From contig DRKK01000084.1 in assembly GCA_011051815.1 (NCBI GenBank), positions 1 through 12,889 on the forward strand: a DNA stretch of 12,889 nt, written 5' to 3'. Shown piece by piece: positions 6,743 to 12,889 of this stretch. This stretch comes from Sphingomonadales bacterium (GTDB taxonomy: Bacteria > Pseudomonadota > Alphaproteobacteria > Sphingomonadales > Emcibacteraceae). Made by a program: the position numbers and the translations under genes. The notes under the pieces were generated by a model. That model worked only from the letters and a program-made list of their open reading frames with translations. It did not search any database and was not told the DNA's origin. Position 1 is the stretch's first letter. Each line of letters opens with the position of its first letter.

Positions 6743-8362
6743 ATGAAATTTATCGCCCCTATTTTGTCGATTTTACTTTTGACTGCTGGCCTGTCAGCCT
6801 GCTCAGAAGCCCCGAAAAAATCCAATGTGTCCGAGGCCGAGAAAGTCACCGGGCGCACGTTAGTGTCTGATAACTGTTCCGGCTGCCATATGGAAGCCGA
6901 GGACGGCACCTTCAGCCGGATCAGCTTTATCCGCAAAACCCCCGAAGGCTGGGACATGAATATTGCCCGGATGATGATTTTTCACGGCCTTGAGATTGAA
7001 CCACAGGATCGGCGGGCCTTGGTCAAATATCTGGCCGATACTCAGGGGCTGGCCCCGTCTGAAACAGCCGCCCATAGGGATATTCTGGAACGCAAACATA
7101 ATGTTATAGAGCAGGGTGTGGACCCGGACCTTGCCGCTATGTGCGCGCGCTGTCATACTTATGCCCGTGTGGCTCTGCAACGGCGGGACAAGGCGGAATG
7201 GCAAAATCTGGTCCATATGCATCTGGGTCAATGGGCCTCCATCGAATATCAAATGCTGGCCCGGGAGCGGGACTGGCGGGCGGATGCCCTTGGCCCGGTT
7301 GCAGAAAAACTGGGCAAGCTATATCCCTTGAAAACCACCGCCTGGACAGATTGGCAGAAAGCGGAATGGAAAGACATGTCCGGGAGCTGGTACATGGTTG
7401 GTCATGTTCCGGGTATCGGCGATATGGGCGGCTCCATGACCGTCAAAGCCGCTGGTGAGGGTAAATATCAAACCGCTTTCAACATGACTTTCACCGATGA
7501 TAATACCGGGGCCGAAGGTATTAACCTGACAGGGATGGGTAAATCCATCGTTCATACGGGCTATGAATGGCGCGGAACGGCGACCCTTAACGATGTTAAA
7601 TACCGCCAGATCTGGGCCGCTAGCCCCGATGGCAACCGCATGACCGGACGTTTTTTCAAGAAGGACCATCCCGAAGACGGTATGACCATTACCGCATGGC
7701 GTAACATCCCGGAAAATAATGGTATTATGAGCATTGTCCCCGCCGCTCTGAAGGCCGGGAAAGCAACCGAAATAGTCATTAGTGGCCTTAATTTGTCCGG
7801 TGATATATCTATTCCCGGCGCAGAGGTTACGGTCAAGCAGGCCTCTGACAGCCGCATTGTCATTTCCGCATTGGCCCAAGATGGGGCAACTGGTCCAGCG
7901 AAAATCACCGTGGGCAATGACAGCGCACCACTGGCCATCTACCTCCAAGTGGATTACCTGAAAGTCACCCCGGAATATGGCATTTCCCGCGTGGGCGGGG
8001 GCGGCGGCCCCATCCCCAAGGTCGCGGCCCAATTTGAAGCCGTGGGCTATACATTCGGCCCGGACGGCAAGCAGGGCACAGATGATGACGTAAATCTTGG
8101 CCGTTTGCCTGTTATTTGGCAAGTGGATAACTATAGTCCCGCCGCCGCTGCCATGCAGGATGTCAAATACGCCGGACATATCACCGAAAATGGCACCTTC
8201 ATTCCCGCCGTTGCAGGACCAAATCCGGAACGGAAATATGGCACCAATAACGCGGGCGACCTGAAAGTCATTGCCAGCTACCACAATGGGACGCGGACCT
8301 TGACCGCCGAGGCCCATTTGATTGCCACCGTACAACGTTGGAACAACCCGCCCATAATGTAA
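6743..8362 (+). CDS. qhpA: Quinohemoprotein amine dehydrogenase alpha subunit (diheme cytochrome c)
   Basis: A 539-residue periplasmic subunit (also called peaA) that accepts electrons from the CTQ cofactor of the gamma subunit. Two heme c sites are present, CSGCH at 45-49 and CARCH at 134-138, forming the N-terminal diheme domain (about 30-185). Beta-rich domains follow: [12 protein letters not shown] near 212 starts the second, [20 protein letters not shown] near 330 starts an Ig-like domain, and the C-terminal domain holds [11 protein letters not shown] and [11 protein letters not shown]. The N-terminus is a signal peptide with a lipobox, LSAC at 17-20, so the protein may be a lipoprotein, with Ser after the Cys favouring the outer membrane. 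AGGA lies just ahead of the ATG. The gamma gene begins 14 nt downstream, where described operons usually carry the radical-SAM gene qhpD. Confidence 0.95.
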   Translation: MKFIAPILSILLLTAGLSACSEAPKKSNVSEAEKVTGRTLVSDNCSGCHMEAEDGTFSRISFIRKTPEGWDMNIARMMIFHGLEIEPQDRRALVKYLADTQGLAPSETAAHRDILERKHNVIEQGVDPDLAAMCARCHTYARVALQRRDKAEWQNLVHMHLGQWASIEYQMLARERDWRADALGPVAEKLGKLYPLKTTAWTDWQKAEWKDMSGSWYMVGHVPGIGDMGGSMTVKAAGEGKYQTAFNMTFTDDNTGAEGINLTGMGKSIVHTGYEWRGTATLNDVKYRQIWAASPDGNRMTGRFFKKDHPEDGMTITAWRNIPENNGIMSIVPAALKAGKATEIVISGLNLSGDISIPGAEVTVKQASDSRIVISALAQDGATGPAKITVGNDSAPLAIYLQVDYLKVTPEYGISRVGGGGGPIPKVAAQFEAVGYTFGPDGKQGTDDDVNLGRLPVIWQVDNYSPAAAAMQDVKYAGHITENGTFIPAVAGPNPERKYGTNNAGDLKVIASYHNGTRTLTAEAHLIATVQRWNNPPIM

Positions 8363-8376
8363 GCAGGACACGGACC

Positions 8377-8685
8377 ATGAAACATTTAAAACCCCTGAAT
8401 AAAAAGGCTCATCGGCTGACCCAAAGCGATGAGAAACAGGAAGTTTTCGCCATGCAGACCGTGGCCGGATGCACCACCTCTACCGACCCCGGCTGGGAAG
8501 TGGACCCGTTCGGCAGTGTGGCCTCCCTGTGTCAGCCCATGGAGGCTGATCTTTATGGCTGTTCCGACCCTTGCTGGTGGCCCGCCGCCGTGCCGGACAC
8601 AGTCAACACTTATCCCGACTGGTCAAAACTGGAAAATACCCGCAAGAACTGGCGCAAATTACAAGCTGTTTTCCCGGAGGATTAA
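8377..8685 (+). CDS. qhpC: Quinohemoprotein amine dehydrogenase gamma subunit, CTQ-bearing catalytic peptide
   Basis: A 102-residue precursor of the small catalytic subunit, made with a leader of about 25-28 residues in place of a Sec signal. The mature part matches the known gamma sequence: [32 protein letters not shown], and [11 protein letters not shown] at the end. Aligned with the structurally solved enzymes (offset 25 residues), all modified positions are kept: thioether pairs C32-E41, C52-D58 and C66-D74, and the CTQ pair C62-W68; D58 is the catalytic-base equivalent. In characterised systems QhpD makes the thioethers, QhpG helps form CTQ, QhpE removes the leader and QhpF exports the peptide; none is encoded here. 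I chose the ATG at 8377 because AGGA lies eight bases upstream and a 28-residue leader results; an in-frame ATG at 8338 lies inside qhpA and is unlikely. Confidence 0.96.
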   Translation: MKHLKPLNKKAHRLTQSDEKQEVFAMQTVAGCTTSTDPGWEVDPFGSVASLCQPMEADLYGCSDPCWWPAAVPDTVNTYPDWSKLENTRKNWRKLQAVFPED

Positions 8686-8689
8686 TGTG

Positions 8690-9766
8690 GTGAAGAAACT
8701 TATTATATTATCAATGATGTTATGGGGGATGGCTTTGCTGTCTGTGAGTTCGGCCAAAGAATATATGATTGTGGGTGCGCGTCCGGACAAGCTCTATGTC
8801 ATTGATATTAAGGCCCGCAAGGTTGAAAAAACCTTCACCATTCCTGACAGCACCGCCCCGCAGAATATCGTGATCTCTCCCGATGGCAAGATTGCCTATG
8901 TGGGCACCAATCATCTGCGCTCTATCGTCGGTATTGATCTGGAATCGGGTGATGTGGTTTTTCGCGCTGACCTTGATTACAAGGACGATGAACGCACCTG
9001 GAATTATGGCTTTGACATCAGCCCCGACGGGTCGGAAATCTATTCTTATGATATTCCGACAAAGATATATCTGGACCGTTTTGAATCCAGAGAGCCACGC
9101 CTGAGCGTATTTAAAACCAATGGCGGTCTGGAGGCCAAACCGGTTCGGGAATTTCCCCTGCCGCGCCGTATTCATCTGTTGATGGTGGCCAAGAGCGGCG
9201 CGCTGTATGCCATGGGCTGGGATTTTTACAAGGTTGATGTTCAAACCGGAAAATACGAAGTCGCCTATCCTTTGCGCAACTGGACACAGAAAAACCTCTC
9301 ACAGCCGGACGCGCTGGCCTTCTGGCCCAGTTGGGACAATAACGGCATTTTCTCAACCCCCATCTATTACGCCCGCACTGATATGGCGGAGAATAACATG
9401 GAACGGTACCGCACCGGGCTGTTGACCCTTGACCTGAAGACGGAAAAATTCGACCTGATTGATTTTCAGGGCGCGCCGGAAATCCTGTTCAGCTCAGTCC
9501 TGCATCCAAATCGCAAGACCGCCTATGCGGCCTATAATACCCTGCTCAAGATTGATCTGGAAAAGCCCCATACGGCCAAACGCATTGACCTGAACCATAC
9601 CTATTATCAGACGGATATTTCCGCCGATGGGACAGAGGTCTATGTGGGCGGCACCACCTGTGATGTGGCCATATATGACAGCACGGACCTGAAACATATT
9701 GGCGAAGTGAAATTGCCGAATTGCCCCGATATGGGCGCCACGGTCCTTCGCATGATACATAAATAA
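8690..9766 (+). CDS. qhpB: Quinohemoprotein amine dehydrogenase beta subunit (propeller)
   Basis: A 358-residue periplasmic seven-bladed beta-propeller (also called peaD) that packs against alpha and gamma and helps form the substrate pocket. A signal peptide is clear (KKLIILSMMLWGMALL, cleavage near SSA). Propeller blades show as repeated strands: VISPDGKIAYVGTN, DISPDGSEIYSYD, VLHPNRKTAYAAYN and DISADGTEVYVGGTT. No in-frame ATG is available. GTG at 8690 is preferred, with GGAGGA at 8676-8681 eight bases upstream; GTG at 8687 is the alternative and adds one residue. The ribosome site lies inside the last gamma codons and the genes are four nt apart, so translation is likely coupled. The open frame extends left through qhpC in another frame but that part is not coding. 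Length fits the family. Confidence 0.94.
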   Translation: MKKLIILSMMLWGMALLSVSSAKEYMIVGARPDKLYVIDIKARKVEKTFTIPDSTAPQNIVISPDGKIAYVGTNHLRSIVGIDLESGDVVFRADLDYKDDERTWNYGFDISPDGSEIYSYDIPTKIYLDRFESREPRLSVFKTNGGLEAKPVREFPLPRRIHLLMVAKSGALYAMGWDFYKVDVQTGKYEVAYPLRNWTQKNLSQPDALAFWPSWDNNGIFSTPIYYARTDMAENNMERYRTGLLTLDLKTEKFDLIDFQGAPEILFSSVLHPNRKTAYAAYNTLLKIDLEKPHTAKRIDLNHTYYQTDISADGTEVYVGGTTCDVAIYDSTDLKHIGEVKLPNCPDMGATVLRMIHK

Positions 9767-9806
9767 TAATCTTGGTGACAAGACCTGCAACCGATGGAGA
9801 CTGAAT

Positions 9807-11210
9807 ATGGACTATAATTTATACATCAATGGCGCCCCCGTGGCCACCGAGACCCACATGGATATTTTTAATCCGGCAACGGGTGATTTACTGGGCAGAT
9901 GCCCGGTTGCCACCCGCGCACAGCTGGATGCGGCCGTGGATGCAGCGGCGACCGCTTTTAAAAGCTGGAGCAAGGTCAGCGACGCGGATCGGGCGGCCGC
10001 CTGTCACGGCATCGGGCAATTGCTGGAAGAAAAGGCCGAGGAACTGGCCAAATTATTGACCGAGGAACAGGGCAAGCCCCTGAACGGTGTCGGGTCACGG
10101 TTTGAAATGGGCGGCTGTCAGGGCTGGACCCATTTTACCGCCGATCTGGAATTGCCTGTGGAAGTCATTCAGGATAACGAAGAAGGCCGGGTGGAGTTGC
10201 ACCGTAAACCCATCGGGGTTGTGGGGTCCATCACGCCGTGGAACTGGCCGCTGATGATCGCCATCTGGCATATCATCCCCGCCATTCGCACCGGCAATAC
10301 GGTGGTGATCAAGCCATCCCCCTTCACCCCGCTCAGCACTCTGCGCATGATTGAATTGATCGCCGGAACCCTGCCCAAGGGCGTGTTGAATGTGGTCAGC
10401 GGCAGAGATGATCTGGGCCAGATGATGAGCGAGCATAAGGGCATTCAAAAAATCGTCTTCACCGGTTCCTGCGCCACGGGTGAGAAAATCATGGCCAGTG
10501 CGGCCCCGACCCTGAAACGGCTGACGCTGGAACTTGGCGGCAATGATGCGGGCATTGTCTTGCCTGATGTGGATGCCAAGGCCATCGCCGAGGGCCTGTT
10601 CTGGGGGGCCTTTATCAACGGCGGCCAGACCTGCGCCGCCCTGAAACGGCTTTATGTTCACAGCGATGTTTATGATGATGTCTGTGCGGCCCTGACCGAA
10701 TTTGCCGGGAATATTCCCGTGGGCAATGGTCTGGATGAAAATTCCATTCTGGGGCCGGTACAGAATGAAATGCAATATAACAAGGTCAAGGGCCTGGTAG
10801 AGGATGCCGTAGCAGGCGGCGCCCGGGTTCTGCTGGGCGCAAACCCCGAGGGCGGAAAGGGATATTTCTATCCGACCACCCTGCTGGCTGATGTGACGGA
10901 CGGCATGCGTATCGTGGATGAGGAACAATTTGGCCCCGCCCTGCCGATCATTAAATATGATGATATTGATGACGCCATCGCCCGGGCCAATGCCTCTGAC
11001 AATGGCCTTGGTGGTTCAATCTGGAGCAATGACATTGAACAAGCAAAAGCGCTGGCATCGCGCCTGGAATGTGGCAGTGCCTGGATCAACAAGCACGGCA
11101 TGATCCAGCCCAACGTCCCCTTCGGCGGCGTCAAAGGCTCCGGCATTGGCGTAGAATTCGGCGTAGACGGCCTGAAAGAATATACCACTATTCAGGCGAT
11201 ATTTGCATAG
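9807..11210 (+). CDS. NAD(P)-dependent aldehyde dehydrogenase
   Basis: A 467-residue cytoplasmic enzyme of the aldehyde dehydrogenase superfamily, oxidising an aldehyde to its carboxylic acid. The oxyanion asparagine N146 lies in TPWNWPL, the cofactor lysine K169 in VVIKPSPFTPLS, the general base E242 in LTLELGGNDAG, and the catalytic cysteine C276 in NGGQTCAALKR. A PFGGVKGSGIG motif is near the C-terminus. It follows the beta-subunit gene by 40 nt with its own GGAG site, so it is probably the last gene of the amine operon and removes the aldehyde released by the dehydrogenase. This mirrors the pea cluster for 2-phenylethylamine in Pseudomonas and feaB in E. coli, but aliphatic aldehydes are equally possible. 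C-terminal neighbours run convergently, and I see no hairpin terminator in 11211-11264. Confidence 0.95.
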   Translation: MDYNLYINGAPVATETHMDIFNPATGDLLGRCPVATRAQLDAAVDAAATAFKSWSKVSDADRAAACHGIGQLLEEKAEELAKLLTEEQGKPLNGVGSRFEMGGCQGWTHFTADLELPVEVIQDNEEGRVELHRKPIGVVGSITPWNWPLMIAIWHIIPAIRTGNTVVIKPSPFTPLSTLRMIELIAGTLPKGVLNVVSGRDDLGQMMSEHKGIQKIVFTGSCATGEKIMASAAPTLKRLTLELGGNDAGIVLPDVDAKAIAEGLFWGAFINGGQTCAALKRLYVHSDVYDDVCAALTEFAGNIPVGNGLDENSILGPVQNEMQYNKVKGLVEDAVAGGARVLLGANPEGGKGYFYPTTLLADVTDGMRIVDEEQFGPALPIIKYDDIDDAIARANASDNGLGGSIWSNDIEQAKALASRLECGSAWINKHGMIQPNVPFGGVKGSGIGVEFGVDGLKEYTTIQAIFA

Positions 11211-11264
11211 GAATGAGTGGATAAGGAGCTGGGGACGATTAGTTCGGTTACTGTGGCCATAATT

Positions 11265-11558
11265 TTAATGGAAGTTGATAGCCGTTAAACCGCTGACGTC
11301 AACAGCCCTACGAATATTGGCCAGATCATATTGGTCTTGCATTAGCAACCAGCTTTCGGCACTACGCCCGAGGACCGCTTCGAGTTTGATCGCCATCTCT
11401 GCTGAGACATCACTTTTTTCGCTGACAAGGCGGCCAAATGTGGAGGAATGCACCCCGAGTTTCTTTGAAACTTCATTCGCCGAAAGTTTTAAAGGCTCAA
11501 GATAAACGGTGCGGATGAACTCTCCCGGATGGGGCGGGTTATGCTGTTGATATTCCAT
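11265..11558 (-). CDS. higA: HigA-family antitoxin (Xre-type helix-turn-helix)
   Basis: A 97-residue DNA-binding antitoxin of the HigA/VapI type. The family opening NPPHPGEFIRTVYLEPLKLS (7-26) leads into a helix-turn-helix, ANEVSKKLGVHSSTFGRLVS (about 27-46), and then MAIKLEAVLGRSAESWLLMQ, the conserved end of the fold. It would neutralise HigB and repress their shared promoter together with it. The ATG overlaps the toxin stop by one base (TAATG), with GAGGA about nine bases upstream inside the toxin gene. Toxin before antitoxin is the usual order for higBA. It runs toward the aldehyde dehydrogenase gene. Confidence 0.95.
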   Translation of the reverse strand: MEYQQHNPPHPGEFIRTVYLEPLKLSANEVSKKLGVHSSTFGRLVSEKSDVSAEMAIKLEAVLGRSAESWLLMQDQYDLANIRRAVDVSGLTAINFH

Positions 11559-11836
11559 TAGTGATAATCCTCATAATTTACAATATAGGCATTGCCATTT
11601 TCAAAAACAAAAGTAATGCGCCAGTTTCCATTTACCCATATTGACCAAGTGTTTTTTTTCCTGCTCGTAAGGCCATGCAATCGCCATCCGGGAAGCCGCA
11701 TATCGTCTATATCCACAGCAGTATGCAGAGCCGTCAGCTGCATCCGGAGCTTTGCGGCGTGGTTTGCCTGTATCCCCGCCTTACTTCCTTTGGTAAAGAA
11801 ACGTTCCAGTCCTTTATGGGCGAAGCTCTTGATCAT
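11558..11836 (-). CDS. higB: HigB-family toxin (RelE-like mRNA interferase)
   Basis: A 92-residue RelE/ParE-superfamily toxin that in characterised members cleaves mRNA on the ribosome. The family signature is almost complete: SFAHKGLERFFTKGSKAGI (4-22), LRMQLTALHTA (30-40), LPGWRLHGL (48-56), WSIWVNGNWRITFVFENG (64-81) and NYEDYH at the C-terminus. The basic residues R52 and R73 and the final YEDYH are features of active members, so nothing suggests decay. The ATG at 11836 fits the family start but has no ribosome site, and the predicted transcription start is at or next to it, pointing to a leaderless message. Stability, stress or defence roles are all possible for a chromosomal copy. Confidence 0.95.
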   Translation of the reverse strand: MIKSFAHKGLERFFTKGSKAGIQANHAAKLRMQLTALHTAVDIDDMRLPGWRLHGLTSRKKNTWSIWVNGNWRITFVFENGNAYIVNYEDYH

Positions 11837-11842
11837 TGGAAC

Positions 11843-11871
11843 AGTATATATGCGTTACGCGCATAACGCAA
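11843..11871 (-). promoter_or_regulatory. Promoter of higBA, possibly leaderless
   Basis: On the minus strand, TTGCGT (11871-11866), a 17-base spacer and TATACT (11848-11843) form a good sigma-70 promoter. The expected start, about seven bases on, coincides with the higB ATG at 11836. The -35 and spacer are covered by the palindrome at 11851-11870, the expected place for repression by HigA or HigBA. Confidence 0.6.
11851..11870. promoter_or_regulatory. higBA operator palindrome 1
   Basis: A 20-bp palindrome with one mismatched pair: TGCGTTA arms facing TAACGCA across six bases. It overlaps the -35 box and spacer of the higBA promoter, where HigA dimers are expected to bind. Confidence 0.6.
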
Positions 11872-11875
11872 TAGA

Positions 11876-11887
11876 GTAATATATTAC
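11876..11887. promoter_or_regulatory. higBA upstream palindrome 2
   Basis: A perfect 12-bp palindrome, GTAATATATTAC. Its centre is 21 bp, two helical turns, from the centre of the first palindrome, so proteins on both would sit on one face of the DNA. Its sequence differs from palindrome 1, so the same protein may not bind both. Confidence 0.4.
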
Positions 11888-11908
11888 CCGAGACCTTCCT
11901 GTATCAAA

Positions 11909-12814
11909 TCAGTCCTCAAGAGCCTCCTCAAACATCCTGACCTCCTCCATCAACCAGTTGGTGAAGGAGCGGATTTTTGATTTGTCGGTGGCGGTGTTGG
12001 TGTTGATTACATAATAGCCCATGCCCGTGGGCAGGCTGATGTCAAAGGGGCGCACCAGATCGCCCTTTTTCAGCGCATCCGACACCAACGGCATACGGCC
12101 AAGGGCAATGCCGTGGCCCAATGTCGCCGCCAGCAGGGTAATTTGGTAATGGGAAAAACCCGGCCCCCGGCTGTGGTCAATGCCCTTGACCCCCGCATCG
12201 TCCAGCCATTCTTTCCAGCCAATCATCTTATTGTCATGAAGCAACACATGACGGCCCAGATCATCCAGCGATTTCAGGGGAATATCGCCCTTCAGGATGT
12301 CTGGACTGCAAACCGGGAAGATTTCCTCGGGCAGGAATTTCTGGCTGTCCACATGGGGCCATTTACCGTCGCCGTAGCGCAGGTCAATATCCACATCTCC
12401 GGCCTTCAACATATCATATTCCTTGTTGCTGACCATGACCCGGATGTCGATATTGGGATATTGCCGGTAAAATTTATCAAGGCGCGGCATGAGCCAGCCA
12501 GTGGCAAAACTGCTGAGCATGGAAACCTTCAATATCTGAATTTCGCTATTGACGATCAGGTTCGCCGCATCGGCGATCATATCAAAGGCATTGGTCATGG
12601 GCTGGACCATGGTCTGGCCCTCTTTGGTCAGCAAAAGCCCTTTGTTATGACGGCGGAACAGCATCACCCCCATCTGATCTTCCAATGCCTTGATCTGATG
12701 ACTGACCGCCGCTTGCGTCACATTCAGTTCCTCTGATGCGCGGGTGATGCTCAAATGGCGGGCCACCGCCTCAAAGGCGCGAATGGCATTCAGGTTTGGC
12801 AGGTTACGTCCCAT
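11909..12814 (-). CDS. LysR-family transcriptional regulator, GcvA-like
   Basis: A 301-residue regulator. The N-terminal winged helix-turn-helix has the GcvA-subfamily sequence LNAIRAFEAVARHLSITRAS (8-27), ELNVTQAAVSHQIKALEDQM (29-48) and LFRRHNKGLLLTKEG (52-66). The effector-binding domain (about 92-295) has the usual two lobes, with LKVSMLSSFATGWLMPRL at its start and VDIDLRYGDGKWP and GHGIALGRMPLV further on. LysR proteins commonly repress themselves and control a divergent neighbour. Here the 5' side runs off the window within 75 bp, so the target gene is probably outside it. There is no reason from sequence to tie it to the amine genes, although it reads toward higBA. The ATG at 12814 fits the family N-terminus. 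Effector unknown. Confidence 0.93.
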   Translation of the reverse strand: MGRNLPNLNAIRAFEAVARHLSITRASEELNVTQAAVSHQIKALEDQMGVMLFRRHNKGLLLTKEGQTMVQPMTNAFDMIADAANLIVNSEIQILKVSMLSSFATGWLMPRLDKFYRQYPNIDIRVMVSNKEYDMLKAGDVDIDLRYGDGKWPHVDSQKFLPEEIFPVCSPDILKGDIPLKSLDDLGRHVLLHDNKMIGWKEWLDDAGVKGIDHSRGPGFSHYQITLLAATLGHGIALGRMPLVSDALKKGDLVRPFDISLPTGMGYYVINTNTATDKSKIRSFTNWLMEEVRMFEEALED

Positions 12815-12856
12815 GTATTTTCTCGTGTGAGTCTCTATGATTTGCGTTAGAAATAC

Positions 12857-12876
12857 TTATACCAAATATCATATAA
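12857..12876. promoter_or_regulatory. Possible LysR-type binding site
   Basis: TTATA (12857-12861) and TATAA (12872-12876) are inverted arms ten bases apart in the AT-rich region upstream of the LysR gene, compatible with the loose T-N11-A pattern of such sites. AT-rich sequence throws up such repeats by chance, so this is weak. Confidence 0.25.
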
Positions 12877-12889
12877 CACCAAAAATACA

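Noticed and set aside
7319..8371. A 350-codon minus-strand open frame opposite qhpA
   Set aside because: Antisense of the diheme subunit; the glycine- and isoleucine-rich translation has no family features.
8429..8686. A longer qhpB reading frame starting inside qhpC
   Set aside because: The signal peptide begins at the GTG with the ribosome site; the upstream part overlaps the gamma gene out of frame and resembles nothing.
10095..10928. A 277-codon minus-strand open frame inside the aldehyde dehydrogenase gene
   Set aside because: The forward strand encodes all catalytic residues of the family; the reverse frame has no matching motifs.
12113..12736. A 207-codon plus-strand open frame opposite the LysR gene
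   Set aside because: Antisense of a conserved regulator with no domain or start signal.

Overview
The window looks like chromosomal DNA of a Gram-negative proteobacterium. It encodes a TonB-dependent outer-membrane receptor, a periplasmic cytochrome-containing dehydrogenase, AraC- and LysR-type regulators and a HigBA module, and G+C is slightly above 50% by eye. An alphaproteobacterium is my guess; nothing here proves it.

Left block (1-3014, minus strand): a tightly packed arsenic operon, transcribed right to left. The order is arsM (long-form arsenite methyltransferase), arsC (low-molecular-weight-phosphatase-type arsenate reductase), a PiT-family phosphate transporter, and a TVP38/TMEM64 (DedA/VTT-like) membrane protein cut by the window edge. 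Genes overlap or lie within 18 nt of each other. There is no arsenite efflux pump and no ArsR in view. An uptake carrier of phosphate/arsenate type next to a reductase and a methyltransferase suggests making organoarsenicals rather than plain detoxification.

Middle block (3015-11210, plus strand): an AraC-family regulator diverges from arsM across a 190-bp region with recurring GTTAC motifs. After it come a TonB-dependent receptor, a strong hairpin terminator, and a run of four genes: the alpha (diheme cytochrome c), gamma (cysteine tryptophylquinone, CTQ) and beta (propeller) subunits of quinohemoprotein amine dehydrogenase (QHNDH), then an NAD(P)-type aldehyde dehydrogenase. Together they form a primary-amine oxidation pathway: QHNDH turns an amine into an aldehyde in the periplasm and passes electrons to its hemes, and the dehydrogenase oxidises the aldehyde to an acid in the cytoplasm. 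The AraC protein is the likely amine-responsive activator, and the receptor may bring in a large amine. The known maturation genes (radical-SAM qhpD/peaB, protease qhpE, exporter qhpF, monooxygenase qhpG) are all missing here, although the gamma precursor still carries its leader and every cross-linking residue.

Right block (11211-12889, minus strand): a HigB toxin/HigA antitoxin pair with a palindrome-rich and possibly leaderless promoter, then a GcvA-like LysR regulator whose promoter region reaches the right edge. I saw no tRNA, rRNA, CRISPR array, IS element or phage gene. No gene-free stretch exceeds 300 bases; the longest, 190 bp at 3015-3204 and 166 bp at 4153-4318, are described as regulatory regions.
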